This document shows positions 1-8,810 of a DNA stretch of 64,000 nt, in pieces (the first letter of the stretch is position 1; every line of letters begins with the position of its first letter). The position numbers and the translations under genes are program-made. The notes beneath the pieces were generated by a model. The model worked only from the letters and a program-made list of their open reading frames with translations. It had not been told where the DNA came from and did not search any database. Source of the stretch: Streptomyces sp. NBC_00271 (GTDB lineage Bacteria > Actinomycetota > Actinomycetes > Streptomycetales > Streptomycetaceae); NCBI RefSeq assembly GCF_036178845.1, contig NZ_CP108070.1, positions 372,001 to 436,000 of the forward strand. Direction: 5' to 3'.

Positions 1-389
1 GGCTGACCAGACTGGCGCATCCCAGGCCGGGCCTTCGCACTCTGTTCGCCGACGAGGCCGCCCACCGAGGGCCGGACCGGCTCGTCACTGCTCAATGAGC
101 GGCGGCGTCGGAACTGCGCGCGGCGCCACCGCTGGACGGCGCGGACGACGCCGAAGCCCTGGGACTGGAGCCGGGGCTGTGACGCCGGCTGGAACCAGAA
201 CTGGTGTCCGGCGCCGCGCTCGCGTCCCGCGAGACAGAGCTGCCCGTCCGCGGCGCCGCGCCACTGGACGCACCCGGGATGGGTGTCCGGCTGTCGGCGG
301 AGTTGACGGCAACCGCAGCAAAGGGCGGGAAACGCCCTCTTCCGCTCGCGGGTTTCGTACGGTGAGAGCCGGTCGGCGAGGCAGAACGG
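1..389. other. no recognisable gene
   Basis: I see no convincing coding region here. Open frames on both strands are rich in Arg, Pro and Gly, which is typical of non-coding or shadow frames in high-GC DNA. The stretch lies downstream of the leftward ubiA-like gene and may hold its 3' flank. Confidence 0.5.
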
Positions 390-1289
390 TCAGGCGATCC
401 CGGTGCCGCGCAGCAGCAACAACGCCACGTCCACCACCGCCACGGCGACCGCTGCCGCGAACGCCGTCCGCTCCCAGCGGCGTCCCAGCACCGTCCCCGC
501 CACCGCGACCAGGCCGGCCACCGCGAGCGCCGCCGCTCCCCATCTGCCGGGTGGTCCGGCGGGCCCCAGCGCCAGAACAGCGGACGCGGTCACCAGCGGA
601 ACCGGCAGCAGCAGCCGCGCGCCGTCCTGGCCAAGCCGGTGCGGAAATCCCCGTACGCCCGTCGCCAGATCCCCGCGGATATCCGGCAGCACATCACCCA
701 GATGGGCTCCGACCCCCAGTAGCGCGCCAGAGGTGACAACCCACCAGGCCGGCCACGGCTGCCCCGGCAGCCCCAGCGCCACGAACGCCGGGAGCGCGGC
801 GAAACCCACCGCGTACGGCGCCCAGGACCATGCAGTCGCCTTGATCCGCAGGTCGTACGCCCACGCCGCCGCCACCCCGGCCAGGTGAACGACGCCCGCC
901 CACAGGCCACAGGCGAGCGACAACGGCACGCACAGCGCCAGGGCGGCATACGCCGCCACCCACACCTCCGTCACACCCACCGCGCCGTCGACGACGGGTT
1001 TGCCACGGCGGCCGGCGGCGATGTCCCGGCGCGCATCGAACGCGTCGTTGCACCAGCCGACGGACAACTGCCCGGTCAGAACTGCGGCTGTGGTCAGGAC
1101 GCAACGTGCGGCGCCCTGTCCGGCGGACGCGGCCAGCGCGGCGATCAAGGCGGTGACCGCCACGACAGGCCCAGGGTGGCACGACCCGGCCAGGCCGCCC
1201 ACCCGGCCGGCCCAACTCGCGGCCGCGCCGACGGTCGTCGACTGCTCAGGAGTGCCCACCCGGCCGATCGTAGGCGCCCCGGCCCCCAC
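390..1289 (-). CDS. UbiA-family prenyltransferase
   Basis: This is an integral membrane protein of about 299 residues with eight or so hydrophobic segments. Two Asp-rich motifs define the UbiA family: NDAFDARRD in the N-terminal half and DVLPDIRGD in the C-terminal half. They bind the Mg-diphosphate of the isoprenoid donor. Family members attach prenyl chains to aromatic acceptors or related molecules. The gene diverges from a type III PKS operon 119 bp away, which suggests that it prenylates the phenolic or quinone product of that operon; this is inference. The start used is GTG at 1289; GTG at 1259 is also possible, and neither has a strong ribosome binding site. Confidence 0.85.
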   Translation of the reverse strand: MGAGAPTIGRVGTPEQSTTVGAAASWAGRVGGLAGSCHPGPVVAVTALIAALAASAGQGAARCVLTTAAVLTGQLSVGWCNDAFDARRDIAAGRRGKPVVDGAVGVTEVWVAAYAALALCVPLSLACGLWAGVVHLAGVAAAWAYDLRIKATAWSWAPYAVGFAALPAFVALGLPGQPWPAWWVVTSGALLGVGAHLGDVLPDIRGDLATGVRGFPHRLGQDGARLLLPVPLVTASAVLALGPAGPPGRWGAAALAVAGLVAVAGTVLGRRWERTAFAAAVAVAVVDVALLLLRGTGIA

Positions 1290-1408
1290 CCGGCTGGAGC
1301 ACGCACCCCTGGGCTAACGGCCGGACGGGCGATCCGTGGTGTCGAGGCCCGGGTCCGGGGAACACGTCCAGAGCAACGCACTCCAATCGATAGCCGGACG
1401 GGAACCAT
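1290..1408. promoter_or_regulatory. divergent intergenic region, ubiA-like / type III PKS
   Basis: These 119 bp separate two divergently read genes and must hold promoters for both. I could not place a clear -10/-35 pair or operator. Confidence 0.4.
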
Positions 1409-2476
1409 ATGACGCGGATCGCCGCCGTTCACGGTGCCCTCGCACCGCACCGTCGCACCCAGTCCGAGATCACCGACATGGTGGCCCGCATCTGTCTGCC
1501 CGAGGGCACCGACCGCCGGGTCCTGGACCGGCTGCACCGCAGCGCGAAGGTCGGCTCGCGCCACATGACGCTGCCGCTGGAACGGTACGAGGAACTGGAC
1601 GGATTCGGCGCCGCCAACGACGTCTTCATCGCCGCCGCCACCGACCTGGGCGCCAAGGCAGTGAGAGCCGCACTGCACATGGCCGGTCTGTCCGCCGCCG
1701 ACGTGGACCTGCTGATCTTCACGTCCGTCACCGGCATCGCCGCCCCCTCGATCGACGCACGGCTGGCAGGCCGCCTCGGTCTGCGGCCGGACGTCAAACG
1801 GCTGCCCCTGTTCGGCCTGGGCTGCGCCGGCGGCGCAGCCGGACTGGCCCGTATGCACGACTACCTGCTGGGCCGGCCCGACCACGTGGCGGTACTGCTG
1901 TCCGTCGAACTGTGCTCGCTCACCTTCCAGCGCAACGACGCCTCCATGGCCAACCTGGTCGCCACCGGACTGTTCGGCGACGGCGCCGCCGCGGTCGTCG
2001 CGTGCGGCGCGAACCGCCCGGGCCGCCCTGACGAGACCGCCGGCCCGACGATCGTGGACACCCGCAGCCATCTGTATCCGGACACCGGGCGCGTCATGGG
2101 CTGGGACGTCAGGAGCTCCGGCTTCCAGGTCGTCCTCGACCCACAGGTCCCCGATGTCGTACGCCGTTACCTCGCCGATGACGTCGAGGGGTTCCTCGGC
2201 GACCACGGCCTGAAGCCGAAGGACGTAACTGCCTGGGTGTGCCACCCGGGTGGCCCCAAGGTCCTGGAGGCCGTCACCGAAGCCCTCGACCTGCCCGCCG
2301 ACGCGCTCGAGGTGACCTGGCGTCACCTGGCCGACGTGGGCAACCTGTCCTCGTCATCGGTGCTCCACGTACTGCGCGACACCCTGGCCGAACACCGGCC
2401 GCCGCCGGGCACCCCGGGTGTACTGCTGGCGATGGGGCCCGGGTTCGCCTGCGAACTCGTCCTGCTGCGCTGGTAG
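1409..2476 (+). CDS. type III polyketide synthase (chalcone synthase-like)
   Basis: This 355-residue protein has the usual length for the chalcone/stilbene synthase fold. The catalytic triad is visible: Cys139 in FGLGCAGGAAG, His279 in VCHPGGPK and Asn312 in VGNLSSSS. The enzyme condenses an acyl-CoA starter with malonyl-CoA units and cyclises the product to a resorcinol, pyrone or naphthol. It is followed by an ICMT-like methyltransferase and an FAD oxygenase, the same order as srsA-srsB-srsC of Streptomyces griseus, which make methylated alkylresorcinol and quinone lipids. An alkylresorcinol-type product is therefore the best guess. Starter and chain length cannot be read from the sequence. 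Confidence 0.88.
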   Translation: MTRIAAVHGALAPHRRTQSEITDMVARICLPEGTDRRVLDRLHRSAKVGSRHMTLPLERYEELDGFGAANDVFIAAATDLGAKAVRAALHMAGLSAADVDLLIFTSVTGIAAPSIDARLAGRLGLRPDVKRLPLFGLGCAGGAAGLARMHDYLLGRPDHVAVLLSVELCSLTFQRNDASMANLVATGLFGDGAAAVVACGANRPGRPDETAGPTIVDTRSHLYPDTGRVMGWDVRSSGFQVVLDPQVPDVVRRYLADDVEGFLGDHGLKPKDVTAWVCHPGGPKVLEAVTEALDLPADALEVTWRHLADVGNLSSSSVLHVLRDTLAEHRPPPGTPGVLLAMGPGFACELVLLRW

Positions 2477-2502
2477 TCGAACCCTCGAAGGACACAGGAC
2501 AC

Positions 2503-3036
2503 ATGATCTGGTACGGACTGCTGATGGCCGCCGTCGCCGTCGAGCGCGTCGCCGAACTCGTCGTCGCCCGCCGCAACGAGCGGTGGAGCACCGCCCGCGG
2601 CGCGATCGTGACCGGGCAAGGCCACTACCCGGCGATGGTCGCCCTTCACACCGGCCTGCTGGTCGGCTGCCCGGCCGAGGTGTGGCTGGCCGACCGGCCC
2701 TTCGTACCCGCCCTGGCCTGGCCCATGCTGGCCGCGCTGGCAGGCGCCCAGGCGTTGCGGTGGTGGTGCGTCGGGACCCTGGGACCCCGTTGGAACACCC
2801 GGGTGATGGTCGTACCCGGCCTGCCGCTGGTGACGAGCGGCCCCTACCGTCTGCTGCGGCATCCGAATTATGTGGCCGTCGTCGCCGAGGGTGCGGCCCT
2901 GCCACTCGTCCACACCGCCTGGGTCACCGCAGCCGTGTTCACGGCACTCAACGCTGCCCTGCTCACCGTGCGCATCCGCTGCGAGAACCGTGCGCTGGCC
3001 ACAGCTACCGCCCCGACCACGCCCGCACCGGCGTGA
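2503..3036 (+). CDS. isoprenylcysteine carboxyl methyltransferase (ICMT)-like membrane methyltransferase
   Basis: The protein has about 177 residues and four or five hydrophobic segments. The ICMT signature is present near the C-terminus (SGPYRLLRHPNYVAV), where RHPNY binds S-adenosylmethionine. In Streptomyces such proteins next to type III PKSs act as O-methyltransferases on phenolic lipids (srsB-like). The ATG at 2503 is preceded by GAAGGA about 10 nt upstream, which favours it over upstream in-frame starts inside the PKS gene. Its stop overlaps the next start by three bases (GTGA), so the genes are translationally coupled. Confidence 0.82.
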   Translation: MIWYGLLMAAVAVERVAELVVARRNERWSTARGAIVTGQGHYPAMVALHTGLLVGCPAEVWLADRPFVPALAWPMLAALAGAQALRWWCVGTLGPRWNTRVMVVPGLPLVTSGPYRLLRHPNYVAVVAEGAALPLVHTAWVTAAVFTALNAALLTVRIRCENRALATATAPTTPAPA

Positions 3037-4046
3037 TCGACGTACTCGTGGCCGGCGGCGGGCCGGCCGGTCTGACCGCCGCCATCCACGCCGCGCTCGC
3101 CGGCCTGGAGGCCGTCATCGTCGAACCCCGGACCGCGCCCGTCGACAAGGCCTGCGGAGAAGGCGTCATGCCGGGCGGTGTCGCCGCGCTGCGAGCCCTG
3201 GGCGTCGAGGTCACCGGCCGCGAACTGCGCGGCATCCGCTACGTGGACGGCGCCTCCCGCGCCGAAGCGTCTTTCCGCGGCCGGAGCGGGCTGGGGATCC
3301 GCCGTACAACGCTGCACTCCGCACTGCACCAGCGCGCTCTCAGCCTCGGCGTGCGGATGCTGACGGGCAAGGTCGGCGAGGTGCACCAGAGCCCGGACAC
3401 GGTCACCGCCGCCGGAATCACGGCCCGTTGGCTGATCGCCGCCGACGGCCTGCACTCCCCCGTGCGCCGCAGCCTGAGTCTGGAACTGCCGGGCCGCCCC
3501 CACGGCCGCTACGGACTGCGCCGGCACTACCGCGTCGAGCCGTGGACTGACTTCGTGGAGGTCCACTGGTCCCGGCACGGCGAGGCCTATGTGACACCGG
3601 TCGGCGACGACCTGGTGGGCGTCGCGGTCCTCAGCCGCAGCCGTCGCGGGTACGACGAGCACCTGGCCGGCTTCCCGGCCCTCACCGCGTCGCTGCCCGG
3701 CCCGGCCGCGACGGAGGTACGCGGCGCCGGACCACTGCTCCAGCGGGTGCGGCGCAGAGTCGCCGGCCGTGTCCTGCTCGTCGGCGACGCCGCGGGCTAC
3801 CTCGATGCCCTCACCGGCGAGGGCATCGCCCTCGCGCTGGCGACGGCCGGGGCTGCCGTCCGCTGCCTGGCCGCCGGGCGACCGGACGCGTACGAGCGGG
3901 CCTGGGTCCAGTTGACCCGGCGCCACCGGCTGCTGACCGGAGCTCTGCTGGCCGCGAGCCGCCGTCCTGGCACCGCCCGCCTCATCGTGCCCGCAGCGTC
4001 TCGGATGCCCCCGGTGTTCTCAGCCGCGGTTCACGCACTGCAGTAG
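3033..4046 (+). CDS. FAD-dependent oxidoreductase (geranylgeranyl-reductase / aromatic hydroxylase type)
   Basis: This 337-residue flavoprotein starts at a GTG that overlaps the methyltransferase stop. The N-terminal dinucleotide-binding motif is VAGGGPAGLTAA. A CGEGVMPGG segment follows, and the second FAD motif GDAAGYLDALTGEGIALA lies at about residues 250-270. The family includes srsC-like hydroxylases that convert methylated alkylresorcinols to hydroquinones or quinones, and geranylgeranyl reductases. From its operon position I infer hydroxylation of the aromatic ring made by the upstream PKS. No membrane segment is seen. Confidence 0.82.
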   Translation: MIDVLVAGGGPAGLTAAIHAALAGLEAVIVEPRTAPVDKACGEGVMPGGVAALRALGVEVTGRELRGIRYVDGASRAEASFRGRSGLGIRRTTLHSALHQRALSLGVRMLTGKVGEVHQSPDTVTAAGITARWLIAADGLHSPVRRSLSLELPGRPHGRYGLRRHYRVEPWTDFVEVHWSRHGEAYVTPVGDDLVGVAVLSRSRRGYDEHLAGFPALTASLPGPAATEVRGAGPLLQRVRRRVAGRVLLVGDAAGYLDALTGEGIALALATAGAAVRCLAAGRPDAYERAWVQLTRRHRLLTGALLAASRRPGTARLIVPAASRMPPVFSAAVHALQ

Positions 4047-4149
4047 TGGCCTGGCCCTGTGCACGCCGAAAGTGAACGAAGCCAACCGTCTTCTCTCTGT
4101 GCTCTGTGCTGGTAGAGGTGGGTCACCACACCAGGGGGTCGAGTAATCT

Positions 4150-4417
4150 CTCGGGTCTCGTCGAGCTTGCTGATGTTGCGGCGGCTCAGCATCCACCGTT
4201 GCCGGGCCTGCTCGCCGCCGTCGAACTCGTCCACGGCGGGCGGACGGGCGGCGGCCCAGTCGCAGAACCGTTCGCCCTTGGCCCCTGTCCCCGCCGACAA
4301 ACGCTGCCACACCTCACGCGGGGCCTGAGTGGTGAGATGGTCGATGCGCGGGCTGTTCACCTGCTGCGATCTGGGGACGGCAGCAACGTAGGAGAGCTGC
4401 GGGTCGACGATCAGCAT
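4150..4417 (-). pseudogene. IS701-like transposase fragment
   Basis: The reverse strand encodes YVAAVPRSQQV and then EVWQRLSAGTGAKGERF followed by CDWA, a stretch typical of the middle of actinomycete IS701-family DDE transposases. Both ends are missing and no inverted repeats were found. It lies just downstream of the PKS operon and has no coding capacity for an active enzyme. Confidence 0.6.
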
Positions 4418-4611
4418 CGTAGCCTCACTAACGGGGTATCGGCCTCGGCCCAATCCGCCTGACGGGTTGTGACATGCCACTGATGGCGTAATGGGGGTGC
4501 CGCGCTGTCGCCCGGGGTAACTCTGTGTTGCGCCGGATGACGGGCACAGCCCGTGGGTGCACCCGTCGCGCGAGTGGATCTTTGAGTGGATCCGGCCGAG
4601 AGGAACCGGGG

Positions 4612-5778
4612 ATGGCTGAAGGATCTGCAGTGCTGCCCGGACTGCTTGCTGCGGCGGAGGCTCGGATGCCTGTCGAGTCGGCCGAGGTGGTCGCCTGCGA
4701 GCTGGCTAGGAGCCTGGACGCCCGAACCGTGTCCTTCTTGATCACCGACTTCACCGGCAACGCCGTTGTGCGTCTGAGCAACGCCGACGCCGGCGAGGAC
4801 CGGGAGCACATCGGGTTGCCCGGCACCGTCTATGAGCAAGTCCTACGCGACCAGCGGGTGTTCGTGCGAGAGGGGCACCCTGGCGGGCAGGTTCAGATCG
4901 TGGCTCCGGTGACCAACCGGGGGGATGCCATCGGGCTTCTCGAGGTCTTCCTCCCTCAGGCCCCCACATCCGCAGCTGTGCAGGCGATCGTGGAATCGGC
5001 CCATGCTCTGGCCTACATCCTCATCGCCAACCGCCGCTTCACCGACTTGTACCAGTGGGGCCGACGCACCCTCCCCGCAGTCCTGGCCGCTGAGATCCAG
5101 AACACTCTCCTCCCCGACTGCCTCACCTGTGAGGCACCGCAGTTCACGGTCTCCGGCGAGCTGATCCCAGCCGAAACGGTCGCCGGCGACACCTTCGACC
5201 ACTCCCTCGACCGCCACACCCTGCACGTGTCCATCACCGACGCCATGGGCCACGACGTCCGGGCCGCCCTTCTGGCCACCCTGTTTGTCGGCGCTCTGCG
5301 CATGGCTCGTCGCAGTGGCGCTGACTTGGCCGAACAAGCCCGACAAGCCCATCAGGCCCTGCTCGACCACGGCACATACGGCTCCTTGGTCACCGGCCAG
5401 CTCTTGCGCATCGATCTGCGGACGGGATGTGTCGGTCTCATCAACGCCGGCCACCCATGGCCCTGGCTCCTGCGCGAGGGACATCTCCACCGCATCACTC
5501 CCGAGATCGATCCGCCCTTCGGCGCTCCCCTGCCGCACCCACACCGCGTCCAGTCCCGCCAACTGCAACCGGGAGACCGCCTCATCCTGGTCACTGATGG
5601 CATGCTCGAACGCAACGCCATCGCCGAGGAACTTCCCGCCCTGATCGAGGGCACCCGCGACCTGCACCCTCGCGACACCGTTCACGTGCTGACGCAGGCC
5701 GTCCTGCGCGCCCAACAAGGTGTCCTGCACGACGACGCCACCGTGGTCTGCCTGGACTGGCGAGGCACCCGGGACTAA
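4612..5778 (+). CDS. PP2C-type (SpoIIE) protein phosphatase with GAF-like sensor
   Basis: The protein has about 388 residues. Its N-terminal half (residues 20-170) looks like a GAF-type domain. The C-terminal half is a SpoIIE/PP2C serine phosphatase with metal-binding acidic residues in GDTFDHS, DAMGHDVRAAL, the NAGHPWPWLL loop and the final DDATVVCLDW. In Streptomyces such proteins dephosphorylate anti-sigma-factor antagonists in stress or development circuits; the partner here is unknown. The start ATG at 4612 has AGAGGAA upstream. The TAA stop (5776-5778) is also the left copy of the target duplication of the adjoining IS5-type element, so the reading frame was left intact by the insertion. 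Confidence 0.85.
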   Translation: MAEGSAVLPGLLAAAEARMPVESAEVVACELARSLDARTVSFLITDFTGNAVVRLSNADAGEDREHIGLPGTVYEQVLRDQRVFVREGHPGGQVQIVAPVTNRGDAIGLLEVFLPQAPTSAAVQAIVESAHALAYILIANRRFTDLYQWGRRTLPAVLAAEIQNTLLPDCLTCEAPQFTVSGELIPAETVAGDTFDHSLDRHTLHVSITDAMGHDVRAALLATLFVGALRMARRSGADLAEQARQAHQALLDHGTYGSLVTGQLLRIDLRTGCVGLINAGHPWPWLLREGHLHRITPEIDPPFGAPLPHPHRVQSRQLQPGDRLILVTDGMLERNAIAEELPALIEGTRDLHPRDTVHVLTQAVLRAQQGVLHDDATVVCLDWRGTRD

Positions 5779-5794
5779 CGAGGTTGTGAGCGAT
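5779..5794 (+). repeat. left terminal inverted repeat of the IS5-type element
   Basis: CGAGGTTGTGAGCGAT is a perfect inverted copy of 7473-7488. It is directly preceded by TAA, which serves both as the target duplication and as the stop codon of the phosphatase gene. Confidence 0.85.
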
Positions 5795-5836
5795 TGAGGT
5801 CGGGGCAAGTCGTCCTGATGGTTCGGTTGGGGGCGA

Positions 5837-6818
5837 TCAGCAGGCGGCCGGGCTGGCGGGGACGAGTTCGGCGCTCGTTTGTCGCCTCGTGGGCCGGGCG
5901 GCGGCGCGGTCGGAGACCAAGCCGGCGAACGCACGGTGGGTCTGGGCGTAATGTTCGTGGCGGCCGACGTACCGCTGCAGGGGGCGCCACTGTTTGTGCT
6001 CAGCGTTGGCGTGCTCCACGCAGATACGGCGGGAGGACTGCCGTCGGCGTGCCTCGCGCCAGGCGTGTCTCTCGCCATCCGGGCGTGGTCCTTCGGCTTC
6101 CTCGGTGGGGCGCTGACCTGCTCGGGGAACTCGTTGGCCAGGCCCCGGTAGCCCTCGTCGACTTCGGCCTTCACACCTGGGCGGAGGCGGAACTGCTCCG
6201 CGATGCCCTCGGTGCGCATCGCGGTCTGGTCGTGCATGCGGCCGGGCCAGTCGGCTCCGGACCACAGGGTGCGGCCCTGTCCGTCGCTGATCGTGGTGGT
6301 CTTGATGGTGTTCTGCTTCTTCTTCCCGGAGATGAAGGCCGTCCGTCCCCGACGGTGGGCTTGTGGTCGGCGGACCTGGGTCTCGGTGCCGTCGATCCGT
6401 AAGGTCGCGGCCTCCGCCTCGGCGTAGGCGAACACGTCCGCCAGGGTGTGCAGCCGGATGCCAGGGGGGCACGGACAGCGAAGCGTCGCTGGGCCAGCAG
6501 GGGGCGGATCTCCCCGATCGCTCGCGTGATGGTGGAGCGCTCCATGCCGTACAGCTCGGCGAGGGCGGCGTGCGGAAGCTGAAGCCGCAGATAGACCAGC
6601 GTGACCACGACCTGGTCGGTGAAGAGCAGTTCATGCTTCGGCCCGGCTCCGGCCTGTCGCTTTCGCTTTCTGCCGCGCCGGTGGTGCAGCGCGGACTCGC
6701 AGCTTGCGGTCCAAGGACCGGCCAACTCCTCGATCAGATCGGCGAGATGGGCGCGAAGGATCCCGGTGAAGGCAGGATGGGACAAGGCCGCACGGGCCCA
6801 CTTCAAGGTCACGCTCAA
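5837..6818 (-). pseudogene. IS5-family transposase (HTH_Tnp_4 + DDE_Tnp_4), frameshifted
   Basis: Read leftward, the N-terminal part (6818 to about 6470) contains the helix-turn-helix region (ELYGMERSTITRAIGEIRPL). After a frameshift near 6440-6470 the core continues with the first Asp (RIDGTETQV) and second Asp (VDEGYRGLA). A second frameshift near 6050 precedes the Glu segment (CVEHANAEHKQW). All parts of a DDE enzyme of about 300 residues are present, but in three frames, so it is probably inactive unless supplied in trans. Confidence 0.8.
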
Positions 6819-6909
6819 AGAACTCGTGCGGCCGTCCCCACGTCATGGCTTGGGCCCTGAAGTCTCGTAAATCGCAGTAGCAGAGAGAATGAGCCGAAGT
6901 CGATGAGGG

Positions 6910-7419
6910 GTGAGGCGTGTGTCGCTGAGGACGGAATCGGCCTGGCGGTGGGGGTACGTCGCGTGTGTGTGGGCGGTGATCTTTGCCGGATCACACTTTT
7001 ACTGGGCCGTCGGCGGCGATGTGGGGTTAAGCGTGTCCGCTGGACGGCAGCTCGCCGACGCACGCCCGCTCTGGTTCGTACTGGTGGGTCTGTGGGGCGT
7101 GGGGGCTCTCTGCCTGGTCGGCGCCTTGCTGGCATGGCTGCTCGCTCAGTCACGTCCCCCTTCCAAGCCAGCGAGGCGCATCCTGAGGTATTTGGGTTGG
7201 GGGGTCAGCTGCATCCTGCTGACGAGAGGCATTGTCGTTGAGTTCTTGCTGCTGACAGACGTGACGCACCTGGATACCAGCGTGAGTGCAAGGCAACGGT
7301 TTTGGACCCTGGCGCTCTGGAACCCCTGGTTCATCGCAGGTGGGCTGGCCTTTGGAATGTCCGCGGTTGAAGCCCGCAGGCGCGATCGCTCTTCGTTGCT
7401 TCGGAGCGATCCGCGCTGA
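6910..7419 (+). CDS. DUF3995-like small membrane protein, passenger of the IS5-type element
   Basis: The product is about 169 residues with four predicted membrane segments: AWRWGYVACVWAVIFAGSHF, WFVLVGLWGVGALCLVGALL, ILRYLGWGVSCILLTRGIVV and WFIAGGLAFGMSA. The GSHFYWAVGGD segment matches what I recall of DUF3995 proteins of actinomycetes, whose function is unknown. It is read opposite to the transposase and ends 53 bp before the right inverted repeat. The frame is intact while the transposase is broken, which suggests selection on the passenger or recent capture. The exact start among nearby ATG/GTG codons is uncertain. Confidence 0.6.
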   Translation: MRRVSLRTESAWRWGYVACVWAVIFAGSHFYWAVGGDVGLSVSAGRQLADARPLWFVLVGLWGVGALCLVGALLAWLLAQSRPPSKPARRILRYLGWGVSCILLTRGIVVEFLLLTDVTHLDTSVSARQRFWTLALWNPWFIAGGLAFGMSAVEARRRDRSSLLRSDPR

Positions 7420-7472
7420 CGCACGGCGTGCTCGCGCTGAAGCCGGACAACGCGCAAGGGCGACACGCGCCT

Positions 7473-7488
7473 ATCGCTCACAACCTCG
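7473..7488 (-). repeat. right terminal inverted repeat of the IS5-type element
   Basis: This is the exact inverted copy of 5779-5794. It is followed by TAA at 7489-7491, the second copy of the target duplication. Confidence 0.85.
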
Positions 7489-7530
7489 TAAGAAGCCGGG
7501 CCGAGAAGGTAGAGGAGTTCAGTGGCTTGG

Positions 7531-7848
7531 TCAGATCGCTTGAGCAGCCATCGGGGAGCGGGTTGCGGCGGAGATGAGAATTTCGCGGGGTACCCCCGCT
7601 GCGGTGGCGAAGGCGCGGCCCACCGGGTAGGCGTGGGCGACGGCTGGGAGATTTCCGCGGCGACCGCTGAGTACCACGTCGATGGAGCCCGTGATGCTGT
7701 GCGATTCCGTGGTTCGGTCCAACCGCCGAAGTGTTTGGCGGGCGACTGCCTCCGCGCTGTCGTACAGGGTGGTGCCAGTGGGCAGACTCTGCAGAATCTC
7801 AATTTGCTTCCAGAGTGGTTCCGTCGGCCATGACGGCAGTACAGGCAC
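7531..7848 (-). pseudogene. 5' relic of an IS transposase joined to unknown sequence
   Basis: The reverse-strand frame starts with MPVLPSWPTEPLWKQ, close to the conserved first residues (M-PALPSWLTEPLW) of a Streptomyces IS5-like transposase. A second copy of the same start lies at 22263-22310. The remaining 85 or so residues are not transposase-like and I do not recognise them. It may be a short hypothetical gene fused to an IS end. Confidence 0.35.
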
Positions 7849-7981
7849 AGGTCTCCCCGGTGATCACAGAGCGTCGCAACTCCGTGATCGCCAAGACCTG
7901 AGCCTGCCTTGCTACCGGGCTACCACCACCGTGCCTATCTGCGCGGCCTCAAGGCAGCTTCGTTTGGATCCCCCCTCGGCA

Positions 7982-8180
7982 ATGCCGAGGGATGACTACC
8001 GTGAAGGCAAGGAGAACGTGATCGCCCACGCCCGGCCGGTGTCGCAAAGGCGCGCTCGACTTCGATGTCGAGCGCAACATGCTCACCGTCAACGTCGAGC
8101 GCCGCCCGGCCGTGAAGGCCAACGACGTACAGACGGAGCTCTCCGAGCGGTCTCTTCACCAAGCTCCCGTCCGGATACAC
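7982..8180 (+). pseudogene. Hsp20 small heat-shock protein relic
   Basis: The forward strand encodes MPRDDYREGKENVIAHARP, then after a frameshift near 8038 ALDFDVERNMLTVNVERRPA and VKANDVQTELSER. Together these match the start of the alpha-crystallin domain of Streptomyces Hsp20 proteins. The C-terminal strands and the I-x-I tail are missing. The MerR gene that follows on the other strand is in a position often seen for regulators of hsp operons. Confidence 0.6.
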
Positions 8181-8414
8181 GCTGCTGTTTCGGCCGCGCC
8201 GAACTCCCCCAGGCCTCCCGACCGTTGCGGGCTGGGAACAGGCGGGACAGCTGCAGTGGCTGATGACGCGGTGGGAACGTGAAGGGGCTCCGGCGATGAC
8301 ATCGTCGGAGCTCTGCCTTCGCGCTGCTGTTGCCCGGTCGGGCAGGCCGTCATTGCGCCGGCGGCCGTGTGAAGCGCACTGGGAATCCTGTCGTCGGCTT
8401 CCATGCCTGGCGGG

Positions 8415-8750
8415 TCAGGCGTCCGCCGTGCGGCGCGGTTCGGCACCGGCCTGGTGTTCTTCGTTGATGCGCCGGGCCTCTTCGAGCTGGTCTTCGAGGA
8501 TGACGATGCGGCAGGCAGCCTCGACCGGAGTGCCCTGGTCGACGAGTTCGCGAGCGCGAGCGGCGATCTTCAACTGGTAGCGGGAGTAGCGGCGGTGGCC
8601 GCCCTCCGAGCGCAGGGGCGTGATCAGGCGGGCTTCACCGAGCGCCCGCAGGAAGGCGGGTGTGGTGCCGAGCATTTCGGCGGCCCGGCCCATGGTGTAG
8701 GCGGGGTAGTCGTCGTCATCGAGACGACGCAGAGAGTTTTCTGCGGTCAT
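8415..8750 (-). CDS. MerR-family transcriptional regulator
   Basis: The 111-residue product has a winged-helix MerR DNA-binding domain: YTMGRAAEMLGTTPAFLRAL, then a wing with SEGGHRRYSRYQL. A coiled C-terminal helix (VILEDQLEEARRINEEHQ) probably dimerises. No metal- or drug-binding cysteine cluster is present. The ATG at 8750 is chosen because the domain begins directly after it. A 32-nt perfect palindrome lies 28 bp upstream (8778-8809) and could be its operator. The neighbouring hsp20 relic suggests a former stress-related role. Confidence 0.8.
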   Translation of the reverse strand: MTAENSLRRLDDDDYPAYTMGRAAEMLGTTPAFLRALGEARLITPLRSEGGHRRYSRYQLKIAARARELVDQGTPVEAACRIVILEDQLEEARRINEEHQAGAEPRRTADA

Positions 8751-8777
8751 TCGCACCTCTGTCGTGGGAACGCATCG

Positions 8778-8809
8778 GGGGCCCTGGTGCCGTACGGCAC
8801 CAGGGCCCC
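8778..8809. promoter_or_regulatory. 32-nt perfect palindrome upstream of merR-like gene
   Basis: Each arm is 16 nt (GGGGCCCTGGTGCCGT and its exact complement) with no loop, centred at 8793.5. It could be a MerR-type dimer operator, or a transcript hairpin. No T-run follows on either strand, so a simple rho-independent terminator is less likely. Confidence 0.45.
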
Positions 8810-8810
8810 G

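Larger units (their letters stand above)
5779..7488. mobile_element. IS5-family element (IS1031-like) with passenger gene, 1710 bp
   Basis: Perfect 16-bp terminal inverted repeats (CGAGGTTGTGAGCGAT at 5779-5794 and its complement at 7473-7488) are flanked by a 3-bp TAA target duplication (5776-5778 and 7489-7491). TNA duplications are typical of the IS1031 group of IS5. The transposase lies leftward in the left 1 kb and is frameshifted. A membrane-protein gene fills the right 650 bp. Usual members are about 0.9-1.1 kb, so the passenger explains the extra length. Confidence 0.8.
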
